Positions 1 to 9,082 of a stretch of DNA of 10,900 bases are shown here, piece by piece. This stretch comes from Rhodanobacteraceae bacterium (GTDB lineage Bacteria > Pseudomonadota > Gammaproteobacteria > Xanthomonadales > Rhodanobacteraceae). The DNA lies in NCBI GenBank assembly GCA_012270595.1, contig JAAXIA010000149.1, positions 1 through 10,900 on the forward strand. The letters run 5' to 3'. The notes below the pieces were generated by a model. That model was not told where the DNA came from, searched no databases, and saw only the letters and a program-made list of their open reading frames with translations. How positions within the stretch are numbered: the first letter of the stretch is position 1; every line of letters begins with the position of its first letter. Made by a program: the position numbers and the translations under genes.

Positions 1-1191
1 TTACTTGATGATCTTGGAGACCACGCCAGCACCTACGGTGCGACCGCCTTCACGAATCGCAAAGCGCAAGCCTTCGTCCATCGCAATCGGATGAATCAGG
101 CTCACTGACATCTTCACGTTGTCACCAGGCATCACCATCTCAACACCTTCCGGCAACGTCACCGCCCCAGTCACATCCGTCGTCCGGAAGTAAAACTGTG
201 GACGATAGCCCTTGAAAAACGGTGTATGACGTCCGCCTTCTTCCTTCGACAACACGTACACCTCAGCCTCAAAGTCCGTGTGCGGCGTAATCGTACCCGG
301 CTTGGCCAGCACCTGACCTCGCTCCACGTCGTCACGCTTCAACCCGCGAAGCAGTAGCCCTACGTTATCTCCCGCCTGACCCTGGTCCAGCAACTTGCGG
401 AACATCTCCACGCCCGTCACCGTCGTCTTTTGCGTCGGGCGAATACCCACCATTTCAATCTCCTCGCCCACCTTGATAACTCCGCGCTCCACACGTCCAG
501 TCACCACCGTCCCACGACCCGAAATCGAAAAAACATCTTCCACCGGCATCAAAAACGGCTTGTCAATGTCGCGCTCCGGCTGCGGAATGTGACTGTCCAG
601 CGCATCAACCAGCTTCACAATCGAAGGTACCCCAATCTCGCTCTGGTCACCCTCCAATGCCTTCAAGGCCGAACCGTACACAATCGGCGTGTCATCACCA
701 GGAAAATCATACTTGCTTAACAGCTCACGCAATTCCATCTCAACCAACTCAAGCAGCTCAGGGTCATCCACCATGTCTGCCTTGTTTAAGTACACCACAA
801 TGTGCGGCACCCCAACCTGCCGCGACAGCAAAATATGCTCCCGCGTCTGCGGCATCGGACCATCCGCCGCCGAACACACCAATATCGCACCATCCATCTG
901 CGCCGCACCCGTAATCATGTTCTTTACGTAGTCCGCGTGACCTGGACAGTCCACATGCGCGTAGTGCCGCGCCGACGATTCGTATTCCACATGCGCCGTC
1001 GATATCGTAATTCCGCGCGCCTTCTCTTCCGGCGCCGCGTCAATCGCCCCGTAATCCCTGAACTCGCCACCAAAACGCTCAGCACCAACCTTCGTCAATG
1101 CCGCCGTCAATGTCGTCTTACCGTGGTCCACGTGACCTATCGTGCCTACGTTGACATGCGGCTTGGTACGTTCAAATTTACCCTTTGCCAT
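1..1191 (-). CDS. tuf: Elongation factor Tu (EF-Tu)
   Basis: EF-Tu is the cytoplasmic translational GTPase that carries aminoacyl-tRNA to the ribosomal A site as a GTP ternary complex. The 396-residue protein is complete, with ATG at 1189-1191 and TAA at 1-3. GTPase motifs are all visible: P-loop GHVDHGKT at residues 19-26, RGITI with switch-I Thr62, DCPGH at 81-85 with catalytic His85, NKAD at 136-139 and SAL at 174-176. Domains 2 and 3 follow, containing the conserved [17 protein letters not shown] and [11 protein letters not shown] segments, and the protein ends [10 protein letters not shown]. It is two residues longer than E. coli EF-Tu, the difference falling around residues 182-190, and has NKAD where E. 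coli has NKCD. A good Shine-Dalgarno AGAGG (1201-1205) sits 9 nt before the start. It follows fusA as the last str-operon gene seen. Many Proteobacteria carry a second tuf copy elsewhere; this window cannot show that. Confidence 0.99.
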   Translation of the reverse strand: MAKGKFERTKPHVNVGTIGHVDHGKTTLTAALTKVGAERFGGEFRDYGAIDAAPEEKARGITISTAHVEYESSARHYAHVDCPGHADYVKNMITGAAQMDGAILVCSAADGPMPQTREHILLSRQVGVPHIVVYLNKADMVDDPELLELVEMELRELLSKYDFPGDDTPIVYGSALKALEGDQSEIGVPSIVKLVDALDSHIPQPERDIDKPFLMPVEDVFSISGRGTVVTGRVERGVIKVGEEIEMVGIRPTQKTTVTGVEMFRKLLDQGQAGDNVGLLLRGLKRDDVERGQVLAKPGTITPHTDFEAEVYVLSKEEGGRHTPFFKGYRPQFYFRTTDVTGAVTLPEGVEMVMPGDNVKMSVSLIHPIAMDEGLRFAIREGGRTVGAGVVSKIIK

Positions 1192-1200
1192 GACTTGAAA

Positions 1201-1205
1201 CCTCT
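1201..1205 (-). promoter_or_regulatory. tuf ribosome binding site
   Basis: AGAGG on the minus strand lies 9 nt upstream of the tuf ATG. It fixes the start at 1191 and argues against a longer product reading from the fusA-tuf gap. Confidence 0.8.
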
Positions 1206-1226
1206 AAAAATGGAAACTGTTTTGCC

Positions 1227-1255
1227 AGTATGGCGTTATTCGTTTTACTTCCCAA
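1227..1255 (-). promoter_or_regulatory. Weak candidate promoter for tuf (proximal)
   Basis: On the minus strand TTGGGA (1250-1255) and CATACT (1227-1232) are separated by exactly 17 bp. Each matches the sigma70 consensus at 4 of 6 positions. Transcription would begin about 30 nt upstream of the tuf start. Extra tuf promoters within or after fusA are known in E. coli, so a separate promoter is plausible, but a pair of this quality can occur by chance in A+T-rich DNA. Confidence 0.25.
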
Positions 1256-1308
1256 GCATTGAAGTGAAGCCTGAACAAATTCTTCCACGACACTCAACCC
1301 AGGCAAAC

Positions 1309-1335
1309 GAAAAGAAAACGCACGTTTTTCTTCTC
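1309..1335 (-). other. A/U-rich hairpin in the fusA-tuf gap
   Basis: Arms 1309-1320 and 1323-1335 are complementary across a 2-nt centre. In the minus-strand RNA this gives an approximately 12-bp stem with one G-U pair and one bulged A, and C-G pairs only near the loop. The stem is mostly A-U and has no separate U tract after it, so it is not a convincing intrinsic terminator, although the U-rich 3' arm is terminator-like. It may be a processing or attenuation structure; that is inference from base pairing only. Confidence 0.4.
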
Positions 1336-1382
1336 TACTATGGATCAATGGATTGCAGAGCATTGACCAAAGCGCAAGCATC

Positions 1383-1411
1383 CTTGTATCAGACGAAACC
1401 TCAAAATTCAA
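1383..1411 (-). promoter_or_regulatory. Weak candidate promoter for tuf (distal)
   Basis: On the minus strand TTGAAT (1406-1411) and TACAAG (1383-1388) are separated by 17 bp. Each hexamer matches the sigma70 consensus at 4 of 6 positions. Transcripts would have a leader of about 185 nt that includes the A/U-rich hairpin at 1309-1335. The evidence is hexamer similarity and spacing only. Confidence 0.25.
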
Positions 1412-1440
1412 GCATCAAGTCTACCGTCATCAGGTAGGCT

Positions 1441-3558
<2,118 letters not shown>

Positions 3559-3567
3559 GGTTTCAAA

Positions 3568-3572
3568 CCCTT
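3568..3572 (-). promoter_or_regulatory. fusA ribosome binding site
   Basis: AAGGG on the minus strand, 9 nt before the fusA ATG. It lies within a short GGTTT/AAACC inverted repeat (3559-3569 on the plus strand); the one-nt centre means only a very weak hairpin could form. Confidence 0.7.
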
Positions 3573-3600
3573 GTCAATCTGCCTTGCCTACTCATTGTCC

Positions 3601-3623
3601 GACGTGACCATCACGGTCACGTC
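3601..3623 (-). repeat. Perfect 9-bp inverted repeat, rpsG-fusA gap
   Basis: GACGTGACC (3601-3609) and GGTCACGTC (3615-3623) are exact reverse complements around a 5-nt loop. The RNA from the operon would form a stable hairpin whose base is 42 nt upstream of the fusA start codon. No U tract follows it on either strand, so it is not an intrinsic terminator. It could be an mRNA processing or stability element, a translational control site for fusA, or a dyad operator in DNA. The sequence alone does not choose between these. Confidence 0.6.
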
Positions 3624-3715
3624 CATGATAGAAAGTTCGGCGCCTGGCCGACTTATTTCGCATGGATTGCCCTTGGATCCTGCACCGGGGAGGCAACAGG
3701 ACGGTCAGCCATGCA

Positions 3716-3731
3716 CCACCAGTCCAGGTGG
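3716..3731 (-). other. Short hairpin just after rpsG stop
   Basis: CCACC (3716-3720) and GGTGG (3727-3731) can form a 5-bp stem with a 6-nt loop immediately downstream of the rpsG TAA. It has no U tract. It may be chance, or may protect the rpsG 3' end. Confidence 0.25.
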
Positions 3732-3732
3732 G

Positions 3733-4200
3733 TTACCAGCGGTAGTGCGAGAATGCCTTGTTGGCTTCAGCCATACGATGCGTTTCTTCGCGCTTCTTGA
3801 TTGCACCACCGCGGTTTTCAGAGGCTTCCTGAAGCTCGGCCGCCAGTTTGCGCGGCATCGACACCTCACCGCGCTTACGCGCAGCATCAAGCGTCCAGCG
3901 CATAGCTAGCGCCATGCGGCGACCTGAACGCACCTCGACGGGGACCTGATAGGTAGCACCACCCACGCGGCGAGACTTTACCTCGACCGCTGGCGCTACG
4001 TTGCTCAGTGCCTTCTCAATCAGAGCGACTGGCTCGGCGTGCTTTTCACCCAAATGCCCCAGTGCTCCGTAAACAATACTCTCGGCCACCGACTTCTTAC
4101 CGTTTTTCATCACCATGTTGATGAAACGGGCAATCAATTGACTTCCATGCTTGGGATCGGGAAGGATCAAACGAGCAGGATGCGAACCTTTGCGTGACAT
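3733..4200 (-). CDS. rpsG: 30S ribosomal protein S7
   Basis: S7 is a primary 16S rRNA-binding protein that nucleates assembly of the 30S head and lies at the E site. The 155-residue product begins at ATG 4198-4200 and ends at TAA 3733-3735. Diagnostic segments include ILPDPK near the N-terminus (here [10 protein letters not shown]), the [20 protein letters not shown] block in the middle, ALAMRW, and the C-terminal [25 protein letters not shown] ending. The length matches the short form of the family (E. coli K-12 has a longer C-terminal extension; B strains do not). The Shine-Dalgarno is weak, GGAC at 4208-4211, 7 nt before the start. In E. coli S7 represses translation of its own operon by binding the rpsL-rpsG intercistronic RNA; the paired hairpins found here in the 78-bp gap are consistent with such control. 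Confidence 0.99.
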   Translation of the reverse strand: MSRKGSHPARLILPDPKHGSQLIARFINMVMKNGKKSVAESIVYGALGHLGEKHAEPVALIEKALSNVAPAVEVKSRRVGGATYQVPVEVRSGRRMALAMRWTLDAARKRGEVSMPRKLAAELQEASENRGGAIKKREETHRMAEANKAFSHYRW

Positions 4201-4221
4201 GTGCTTTGTCCGTATTGGATG

Positions 4222-4236
4222 CGGGCCATTGGCCCG
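4222..4236 (-). promoter_or_regulatory. Hairpin upstream of rpsG, candidate S7 operator part
   Basis: CGGGCC (4222-4227) and GGCCCG (4231-4236) form a perfect 6-bp G-C stem with a 3-nt loop, starting 21 nt before the rpsG start codon. It is the start-proximal member of two adjacent hairpins in the rpsL-rpsG gap. The known E. coli precedent is S7 binding to structured RNA in this same gap. Equivalence here is inferred from position and structure, not from sequence identity. Confidence 0.45.
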
Positions 4237-4243
4237 TCAGAAA

Positions 4244-4261
4244 GCGGCCAGAATCGACCGC
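4244..4261 (-). promoter_or_regulatory. Second hairpin in the rpsL-rpsG gap, candidate S7 operator part
   Basis: Arms 4244-4249 and 4256-4261 pair in the minus-strand RNA as GCGGUC with GGCCGC, giving 6 bp including one G-U, around a 6-nt loop. It lies 7 nt from the hairpin at 4222-4236, so the two would form consecutive stems between the rpsL stop and the rpsG start. Confidence 0.4.
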
Positions 4262-4278
4262 AGGCTTTTCAATAAAAT

Positions 4279-4653
4279 TTAAGTTTTCGGGCGCTTGGCA
4301 CCGTATTTAGAGCGTGACTGACGGCGCTTGGCCACACCAGCGCAATCAAGACTTCCGCGCACAGTATGGTAACGCACACCCGGTAAATCCTTGACCCTTC
4401 CACCACGAACCAACACCACCGAATGTTCTTGCAGATTATGCCCTTCACCACCAATGTAGCTAATGACCTCGTAGCCATTGGTCAAGCGCACTTTGGCCAC
4501 CTTGCGCAACGCTGAGTTCGGTTTTTTCGGTGTTGTGGTGTAGACGCGCGTGCAGACACCACGACGTTGCGGACCACTCTGCAAGGCCGGCGAAGCGCTT
4601 TTGTAGCTCTTCGGGTGTCGGTTCTTGCGTACCAGTTGATTGACTGTCGTCAT
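4279..4653 (-). CDS. rpsL: 30S ribosomal protein S12
   Basis: S12 lies at the decoding centre of the 30S subunit, where it controls accuracy and is the classical target of streptomycin-resistance mutations. The 124-residue frame runs from ATG 4651-4653 to TAA 4279-4281. The conserved [20 protein letters not shown] block, [11 protein letters not shown] and [18 protein letters not shown] are all present. The streptomycin-related lysines are wild type: Lys43 and Lys88 (numbering with Met). Asp89, the residue methylthiolated by RimO in E. coli, is kept. The N-terminal stretch at residues 11-27 and the tail [19 protein letters not shown] differ from E. coli and look Xanthomonas-like. The Shine-Dalgarno AGGGA (4663-4667) is 9 nt upstream. 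It is the first gene after rpoC, behind its own likely promoter at 4721-4750. Confidence 0.99.
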   Translation of the reverse strand: MTTVNQLVRKNRHPKSYKSASPALQSGPQRRGVCTRVYTTTPKKPNSALRKVAKVRLTNGYEVISYIGGEGHNLQEHSVVLVRGGRVKDLPGVRYHTVRGSLDCAGVAKRRQSRSKYGAKRPKT

Positions 4654-4679
4654 ACGAATCTATCCCTGGGAAACATAAA

Positions 4680-4710
4680 GGCAGACCGATTATCAAACTT
4701 ACGGCCTGCC
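4680..4710 (-). promoter_or_regulatory. Leader hairpin upstream of rpsL (possible attenuator or rpoC terminator)
   Basis: Arms 4680-4688 and 4702-4710 form a 9-bp stem with one G-U pair, GGCAGGCCG with CGGUCUGCC in the operon RNA, around a 13-nt loop. It is followed directly by UUUAUGUUU. It starts close to the predicted transcription start of the rpsL promoter and ends 12 nt before the rpsL Shine-Dalgarno. The G-C-rich stem plus imperfect U-rich tail resembles a weak intrinsic terminator, so it could attenuate rpsL transcription or reduce read-through from rpoC. The loop is large and the tail interrupted, so termination would probably be partial. Confidence 0.45.
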
Positions 4711-4720
4711 AAGGGGCGCT

Positions 4721-4750
4721 ATAGTAACATGAGCAAACTGCTTTTGGCAA
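4721..4750 (-). promoter_or_regulatory. Sigma70-type promoter for rpsL (str operon)
   Basis: On the minus strand the -35 hexamer TTGCCA (4745-4750, 5 of 6 consensus) and -10 hexamer TACTAT (4721-4726, 4 of 6) are separated by 18 bp, and the -10 is preceded by TGT, an extended -10 element. The next bases, AGCGCCCC, form a G+C-rich discriminator, as seen in stringently controlled ribosomal promoters of Proteobacteria. The transcript would have a leader of about 60 nt that opens into the hairpin at 4680-4710. Position and quality suggest that rpsL-rpsG-fusA-tuf can be transcribed separately from rpoBC; read-through from rpoC is also possible. Confidence 0.65.
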
Positions 4751-4796
4751 GGCAATACAAAACCGCCAATTTGATTCCATGCCTGCCCTGCCGAAT

Positions 4797-4829
4797 GCAA
4801 CTCATCCCCTTACTCCGAGGGCAAGTTGC
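4797..4829 (-). other. Interrupted stem-loop downstream of rpoC
   Basis: GCAACT (4797-4802) and AGTTGC (4824-4829) are exact complements, and inside them CCCT and AGGG add four more pairs across a small internal loop. The structure lies 34 nt after the rpoC stop and upstream of the rpsL promoter. No U tract follows on the minus strand, so it is not an intrinsic terminator by itself; it could stabilise the rpoC 3' end. Confidence 0.3.
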
Positions 4830-4863
4830 TTAAGAAGCCTTTACCGTTCCTTTAAGTGTGGTT

Positions 4864-7800
4864 CTAGGCAGCGTCTTCGGCAGCAGCAGGAGCGTTCACC
4901 GAGCCGGAAAGCATTTCCAGTTCCTGCGTAGTCAGGCCACCCTGACGCTGACGCTCTTTGTGGTGTGCCAGGCCAGTGCCCGCTGGTACCAGACGACCAA
5001 CCACGATATTTTCCTTCAAACCACGTAAGCTATCACGTGTGCCACGCACCGCTGCCTCAATAAGGACACGTGTTGTCTCCTGGAACGAGGCCGCTGAAAC
5101 AAAAGATTCCGTCGCCAGCGAAGCCTTGGTGATGCCGAGCAGGACTGACTGGTACTCCGCCGGGCGCTCACCTTTAGCTTCCGCGCGCTTGTTTTCCTCG
5201 CTGAGATGCACCCGCTCAACCTGCTCTCCACGCAAGTAACGGCTGTCACCTGGCTCGGTGATTTCAACCTTACGCAACATCTGGCGAATAATCGCTTCAA
5301 TGTGCTTGTCGTTGATCTTCACTCCTTGCAAGCGATAGACATCCTGGATCTCCTTGATCAGATAGGCCGACAGATGTTGCACCCCAAGAAGACGCAAAAT
5401 GTCGTGAGGGTTGGGCTCACCATCCACCACGGTTTCGCCTTTCTCTACGTGCTCGCCTTCAAAAACGATGACCTGACGCCATTTGGGAATCAGCTCCTCG
5501 TGCTCGTTACCCTCGGCGTCCCGAATAATCAGACGTTGCTTGCCCTTTGTGTCCTTGCCAAAGCTGACGACACCAGAGCATTCCGCCAGGATCGCCGACT
5601 CTTTTGGTTTGCGCGCTTCGAACAGGTCCGCCACACGCGGCAAACCACCGGTAATGTCGCGGGTTTTGGAGGTTTCCTGGGGAATACGCGCGATCACGTC
5701 ACCCACGTCCACCGCCGCACCGTCTTGAATTGATACAATGGCACCGGCAGGAAGAAAATATTGCGCTGGCACATCAGCACCAGGCAAGCTTAATTCGCGC
5801 CCCATACCGTCTTCCAGGCGCACGATCGGACGCAGCTCCTTGAAAGCCATACCACGCCATTTCGGATCAGTGACCACCACCGACTCCAGCCCAGTCAGTT
5901 CATCAACCTGGCTTTGCACGGTCACGCCATCGAGGAAGTCGCTAAAACGCACCATACCAGCCACCTCTGACACAATGGGATGGGTATGTGGATCCCAGTT
6001 GGCAATGGTCTGACCAGCCTTGACGCTGGCACCATCCCTAGCGGCGATGGTTGAACCGTAAGGTACCTTGTAACGCTCACGCTCACGACCATTGGCGTCG
6101 ATCACAGACACTTCACCCGAACGCGATACCGCCACCAGATGCCCCAGACTGTGCTGCACGGTCTTTAGGTTGTTGAACTTCAGCGTACCGCTGGTGTTAA
6201 CCGATACATGATCGACAGCCGCCGCACGCGAAGCCGCACCACCAATGTGGAAGGTACGCATGGTGAGCTGGGTGCCCGGCTCACCAATGGATTGCGCAGC
6301 CACCACGCCCATGGCCTCACCCATGTTGACCAGGCGACCACGCGCCAGATCGCGGCCGTAACACAAGGCACACACCCCATGACTGGCCTGACAGGTAATT
6401 GATGAACGCACCTTGATCATCTGTACACCAGCCTGATCGAGCTTTTCAACCATCACCTCATCCAACAATGTATCGCGCAAGATAAGCGGCTCATCGCCAA
6501 CGCCAGGTACATAAACATCCTCCGCGGTCACGCGACCCAGCACGCGATCACGCAAGGGTTCCACCACATCGCCACCTTCAACGATCGGCTGCATAATGAC
6601 ACCATCCTCAGTCCCGCAGTCATCCATGGTAACCACCACATCCTGCGCGACTTCGACCAGACGCCGTGTCAGATAACCGGAGTTCGCGGTTTTGAGTGCC
6701 GTATCGGCCAACCCCTTACGCGCACCGTGGGTCGAGTTGAAGTACTGAAGCACATTGAGACCTTCGCGGAAGTTGGCCTTAATCGGCGTTTCAATGATCG
6801 AACCATCAGGGCGCGCCATCAAACCACGCATACCGGCGAGCTGACGAATCTGCGCCACCGAACCACGCGCACCTGAGTCGGCCATGATATACAACGAGTT
6901 CATCGACTCCTGATTGACCGTCTTGCCATCCACATCAGTTACCTTCTCGATGCCGATACCGTCGATCATGGCCTTGGCAACCCGCTCGTTGGTGCGTGAC
7001 CAGATATCAATGAGCTTGTTGTAACGCTCACCGGACGTAACCAGTCCCGACTGATATTGCTTCTGAATTTCAACGACTTCTTTTTCGGCTTCCTTAAGAA
7101 TGCTCTCCTTCTCGGCGGGAATGATCATGTCGTTGATGCCAATGGAGATGCCAGCACGCGTAGCGAAACGATAGCCGATGTACATCAACTGATCGGCAAA
7201 CACCACCGTTTCCTTGAGACCAAGGCGACGATAGCAGGCATTAATCAGACGGGAAATGGCTTTCTTCGACAGTTCGGTGTTGGCCAGTTCAAACGGCAGC
7301 CCCTCGGGCAAAATCTCAAGCAACAAAGCGCGACCGACCGTGGTATCGACAAGTTCCTTACGGATCTGGCGCGTACCATCCTCGGCGACGGTCACCTGCT
7401 TGATTCGCACCCTCACTTTGGCATGGAGTTGCGCCACACGATTATCGTAGGCACGACGCACCTCGGCAATGCCCGAGAAGACCATGCCATTGCCCTGCAT
7501 ATTAATCAGCTCACGGGTCATGTAATACAAACCCAACACGACATCCTGGGTCGGCACAATGATGGGTTCACCATTGGCAGGCGACAGGATGTTGTTAGTA
7601 GCCATCATCAAAGTACGTGCCTCCAGCTGTGCTTCGATCGACAAAGGCACATGCACCGCCATCTGGTCACCGTCGAAATCGGCGTTGAAAGCCGTACACA
7701 CCAAGGGATGAAGCTGAATCGCCTTGCCTTCAACCAGTTTCGGCTCAAACGCCTGGATACCCAGACGGTGTAGCGTCGGCGCACGATTGAGCAGCACTGG

Positions 7801-9057
7801 ATGTTCGCGAATAACATCCTCCAGGATGTCCCACACCATTGGCTCTTCACGCTCAACAAGCTTCTTGGCCACCTTGATGGTTGCGGCCTCACCGCGTGCC
7901 TGCAACCTGGCGAAAATGTATGGCTTGAACAGCTCCAGCGCCATCTTCTTGGGCAGACCACACTGATGCAACCGCAGTGTCGGCCCGACCACGATTACCG
8001 AACGGCCGGAATAATCCACGCGCTTGCCCAGAAGGTTTTGGCGAAACCGCCCCTGCTTGCCCTTAATCATGTCGGCCAGGGACTTCAACGGGCGTTTGTT
8101 GGTTCCAGTAATGGCGCGACCACGGCGACCATTGTCCAGCAACGCATCAACCGACTCCTGCAACATGCGTTTTTCGTTGCGTACTATGATGTCCGGCGCA
8201 CTAAGTTCCAACAATCGTCGCAGACGGTTGTTGCGGTTGATCACGCGACGGTACAAATCGTTCAGATCAGAAGTGGCAAAACGACCACCATCGAGTGGCA
8301 CCAGTGGCCGCAAATCGGGCGGGAGTACCGGAAGCACGGTCAATACCATCCACTCTGGATTGTTGCCCGATTCCAGAAACGCCTCTATCAACTTCACCCG
8401 CTTGGTAAGACGCTTGAGCTTGGTTTCCGAACCGGTAGATGCGGCCTCTTCCTTAAGACGGGCGACCTCAAGCGACAAATCCAGCGACTTAAGCAATTCA
8501 TACACCGCCTCAGCACCCATGCGGGCATCAAACTCATCACCATGTTCCTCGACCGCTTCCAGATACTGGTCTTCAGTCAGTATCTGGCCACGCTCCAACG
8601 CCGTCAGACCCGGGTCAATGACAACGAAGGCTTCAAAGTAAAGGATGCGTTCAATGTCACGCAATGTCATATCCAGCAGCAAACCGATACGGGACGGCAG
8701 CGACTTCAAAAACCAGATATGTGCGGTCGGGCTGGCCAATTCGATATGCCCCATGCGTTCGCGTCGCACCTTGGTCAAGGTCACTTCCGTACCGCATTTC
8801 TCGCAAACCACACCACGGTGCTTCATGCGCTTGTACTTGCCACACAAACATTCATAGTCCTTCACCGGCCCGAAAATGGCCGCACAAAACAGGCCATCAC
8901 GCTCCGGTTTGAAGGTACGATAATTGATGGTTTCCGGCTTTTTTACTTCGCCGTAAGACCATGAACGAATCAGCTCTGGGGAAGCCAGCGCGATTTTGAT
9001 CGCGTCAAACTCGGGCACCGCGCGCTGCTGGTTGAACAGATTGAGCAAATCTTTCAT
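4864..9057 (-). CDS. rpoC: DNA-directed RNA polymerase subunit beta'
   Basis: Beta' is the largest RNA polymerase subunit; it carries the active-site magnesium and forms the DNA clamp with beta. The frame gives 1397 residues (E. coli 1407) and ends TAG at 4864-4866. The zinc-binding cysteines are at 70, 72, 85 and 88; the catalytic [12 protein letters not shown] has Asp460, 462 and 464, identical in position to E. coli. The second zinc site is also present (DDCGT, then three cysteines in [12 protein letters not shown]), as are the bridge helix region ([20 protein letters not shown]) and trigger loop ([14 protein letters not shown]). The start at 9055-9057 is chosen because MKDLLNLF matches the family N-terminus and GGAG (9065-9068) lies 7 nt upstream. 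An in-frame alternative 20 codons earlier would overlap rpoB and lacks family support. It follows rpoB by 25 bp, so the two are co-transcribed. Confidence 0.99.
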   Translation of the reverse strand: MKDLLNLFNQQRAVPEFDAIKIALASPELIRSWSYGEVKKPETINYRTFKPERDGLFCAAIFGPVKDYECLCGKYKRMKHRGVVCEKCGTEVTLTKVRRERMGHIELASPTAHIWFLKSLPSRIGLLLDMTLRDIERILYFEAFVVIDPGLTALERGQILTEDQYLEAVEEHGDEFDARMGAEAVYELLKSLDLSLEVARLKEEAASTGSETKLKRLTKRVKLIEAFLESGNNPEWMVLTVLPVLPPDLRPLVPLDGGRFATSDLNDLYRRVINRNNRLRRLLELSAPDIIVRNEKRMLQESVDALLDNGRRGRAITGTNKRPLKSLADMIKGKQGRFRQNLLGKRVDYSGRSVIVVGPTLRLHQCGLPKKMALELFKPYIFARLQARGEAATIKVAKKLVEREEPMVWDILEDVIREHPVLLNRAPTLHRLGIQAFEPKLVEGKAIQLHPLVCTAFNADFDGDQMAVHVPLSIEAQLEARTLMMATNNILSPANGEPIIVPTQDVVLGLYYMTRELINMQGNGMVFSGIAEVRRAYDNRVAQLHAKVRVRIKQVTVAEDGTRQIRKELVDTTVGRALLLEILPEGLPFELANTELSKKAISRLINACYRRLGLKETVVFADQLMYIGYRFATRAGISIGINDMIIPAEKESILKEAEKEVVEIQKQYQSGLVTSGERYNKLIDIWSRTNERVAKAMIDGIGIEKVTDVDGKTVNQESMNSLYIMADSGARGSVAQIRQLAGMRGLMARPDGSIIETPIKANFREGLNVLQYFNSTHGARKGLADTALKTANSGYLTRRLVEVAQDVVVTMDDCGTEDGVIMQPIVEGGDVVEPLRDRVLGRVTAEDVYVPGVGDEPLILRDTLLDEVMVEKLDQAGVQMIKVRSSITCQASHGVCALCYGRDLARGRLVNMGEAMGVVAAQSIGEPGTQLTMRTFHIGGAASRAAAVDHVSVNTSGTLKFNNLKTVQHSLGHLVAVSRSGEVSVIDANGRERERYKVPYGSTIAARDGASVKAGQTIANWDPHTHPIVSEVAGMVRFSDFLDGVTVQSQVDELTGLESVVVTDPKWRGMAFKELRPIVRLEDGMGRELSLPGADVPAQYFLPAGAIVSIQDGAAVDVGDVIARIPQETSKTRDITGGLPRVADLFEARKPKESAILAECSGVVSFGKDTKGKQRLIIRDAEGNEHEELIPKWRQVIVFEGEHVEKGETVVDGEPNPHDILRLLGVQHLSAYLIKEIQDVYRLQGVKINDKHIEAIIRQMLRKVEITEPGDSRYLRGEQVERVHLSEENKRAEAKGERPAEYQSVLLGITKASLATESFVSAASFQETTRVLIEAAVRGTRDSLRGLKENIVVGRLVPAGTGLAHHKERQRQGGLTTQELEMLSGSVNAPAAAEDAA

Positions 9058-9064
9058 GTTAAAT

Positions 9065-9068
9065 CTCC
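9065..9068 (-). promoter_or_regulatory. rpoC ribosome binding site
   Basis: GGAG on the minus strand, inside the 25-bp rpoB-rpoC gap, 7 nt before the ATG at 9057. It decides the rpoC start in favour of MKDLLNLF over the longer in-frame option at 9117. Confidence 0.8.
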
Positions 9069-9082
9069 GGTAGTCGCGCGAC

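Noticed and set aside
1178..1411. A 77-codon minus-strand frame in the fusA-tuf gap
   Set aside because: It would start at TTG, has no good ribosome binding site, runs out of frame into the tuf start, and resembles no known small protein.
802..1437. A 211-codon plus-strand frame covering the tuf start and the fusA-tuf gap
   Set aside because: The Arg- and His-rich part mirrors tuf, and the rest lies in non-coding A+T-rich gap; there is no recognisable motif.
4460..4780. A 106-codon minus-strand frame across the rpsL leader and rpsL
   Set aside because: It overlaps most of the 5' half of rpsL in another frame, and its start would be upstream of the predicted rpsL promoter.
4797..4829. Stem-loop after rpoC as an intrinsic terminator
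   Set aside because: There is no U tract after it on the minus strand, and an internal loop interrupts the stem; it is kept only as a weak structural feature.
7801..8964. A 387-codon open frame on the plus strand, antisense to rpoC
   Set aside because: It lies wholly inside rpoC, its predicted product has no recognisable domain, it is rich in His, Gln and Arg as expected for a mirror of a conserved gene, and no gene is expected there.
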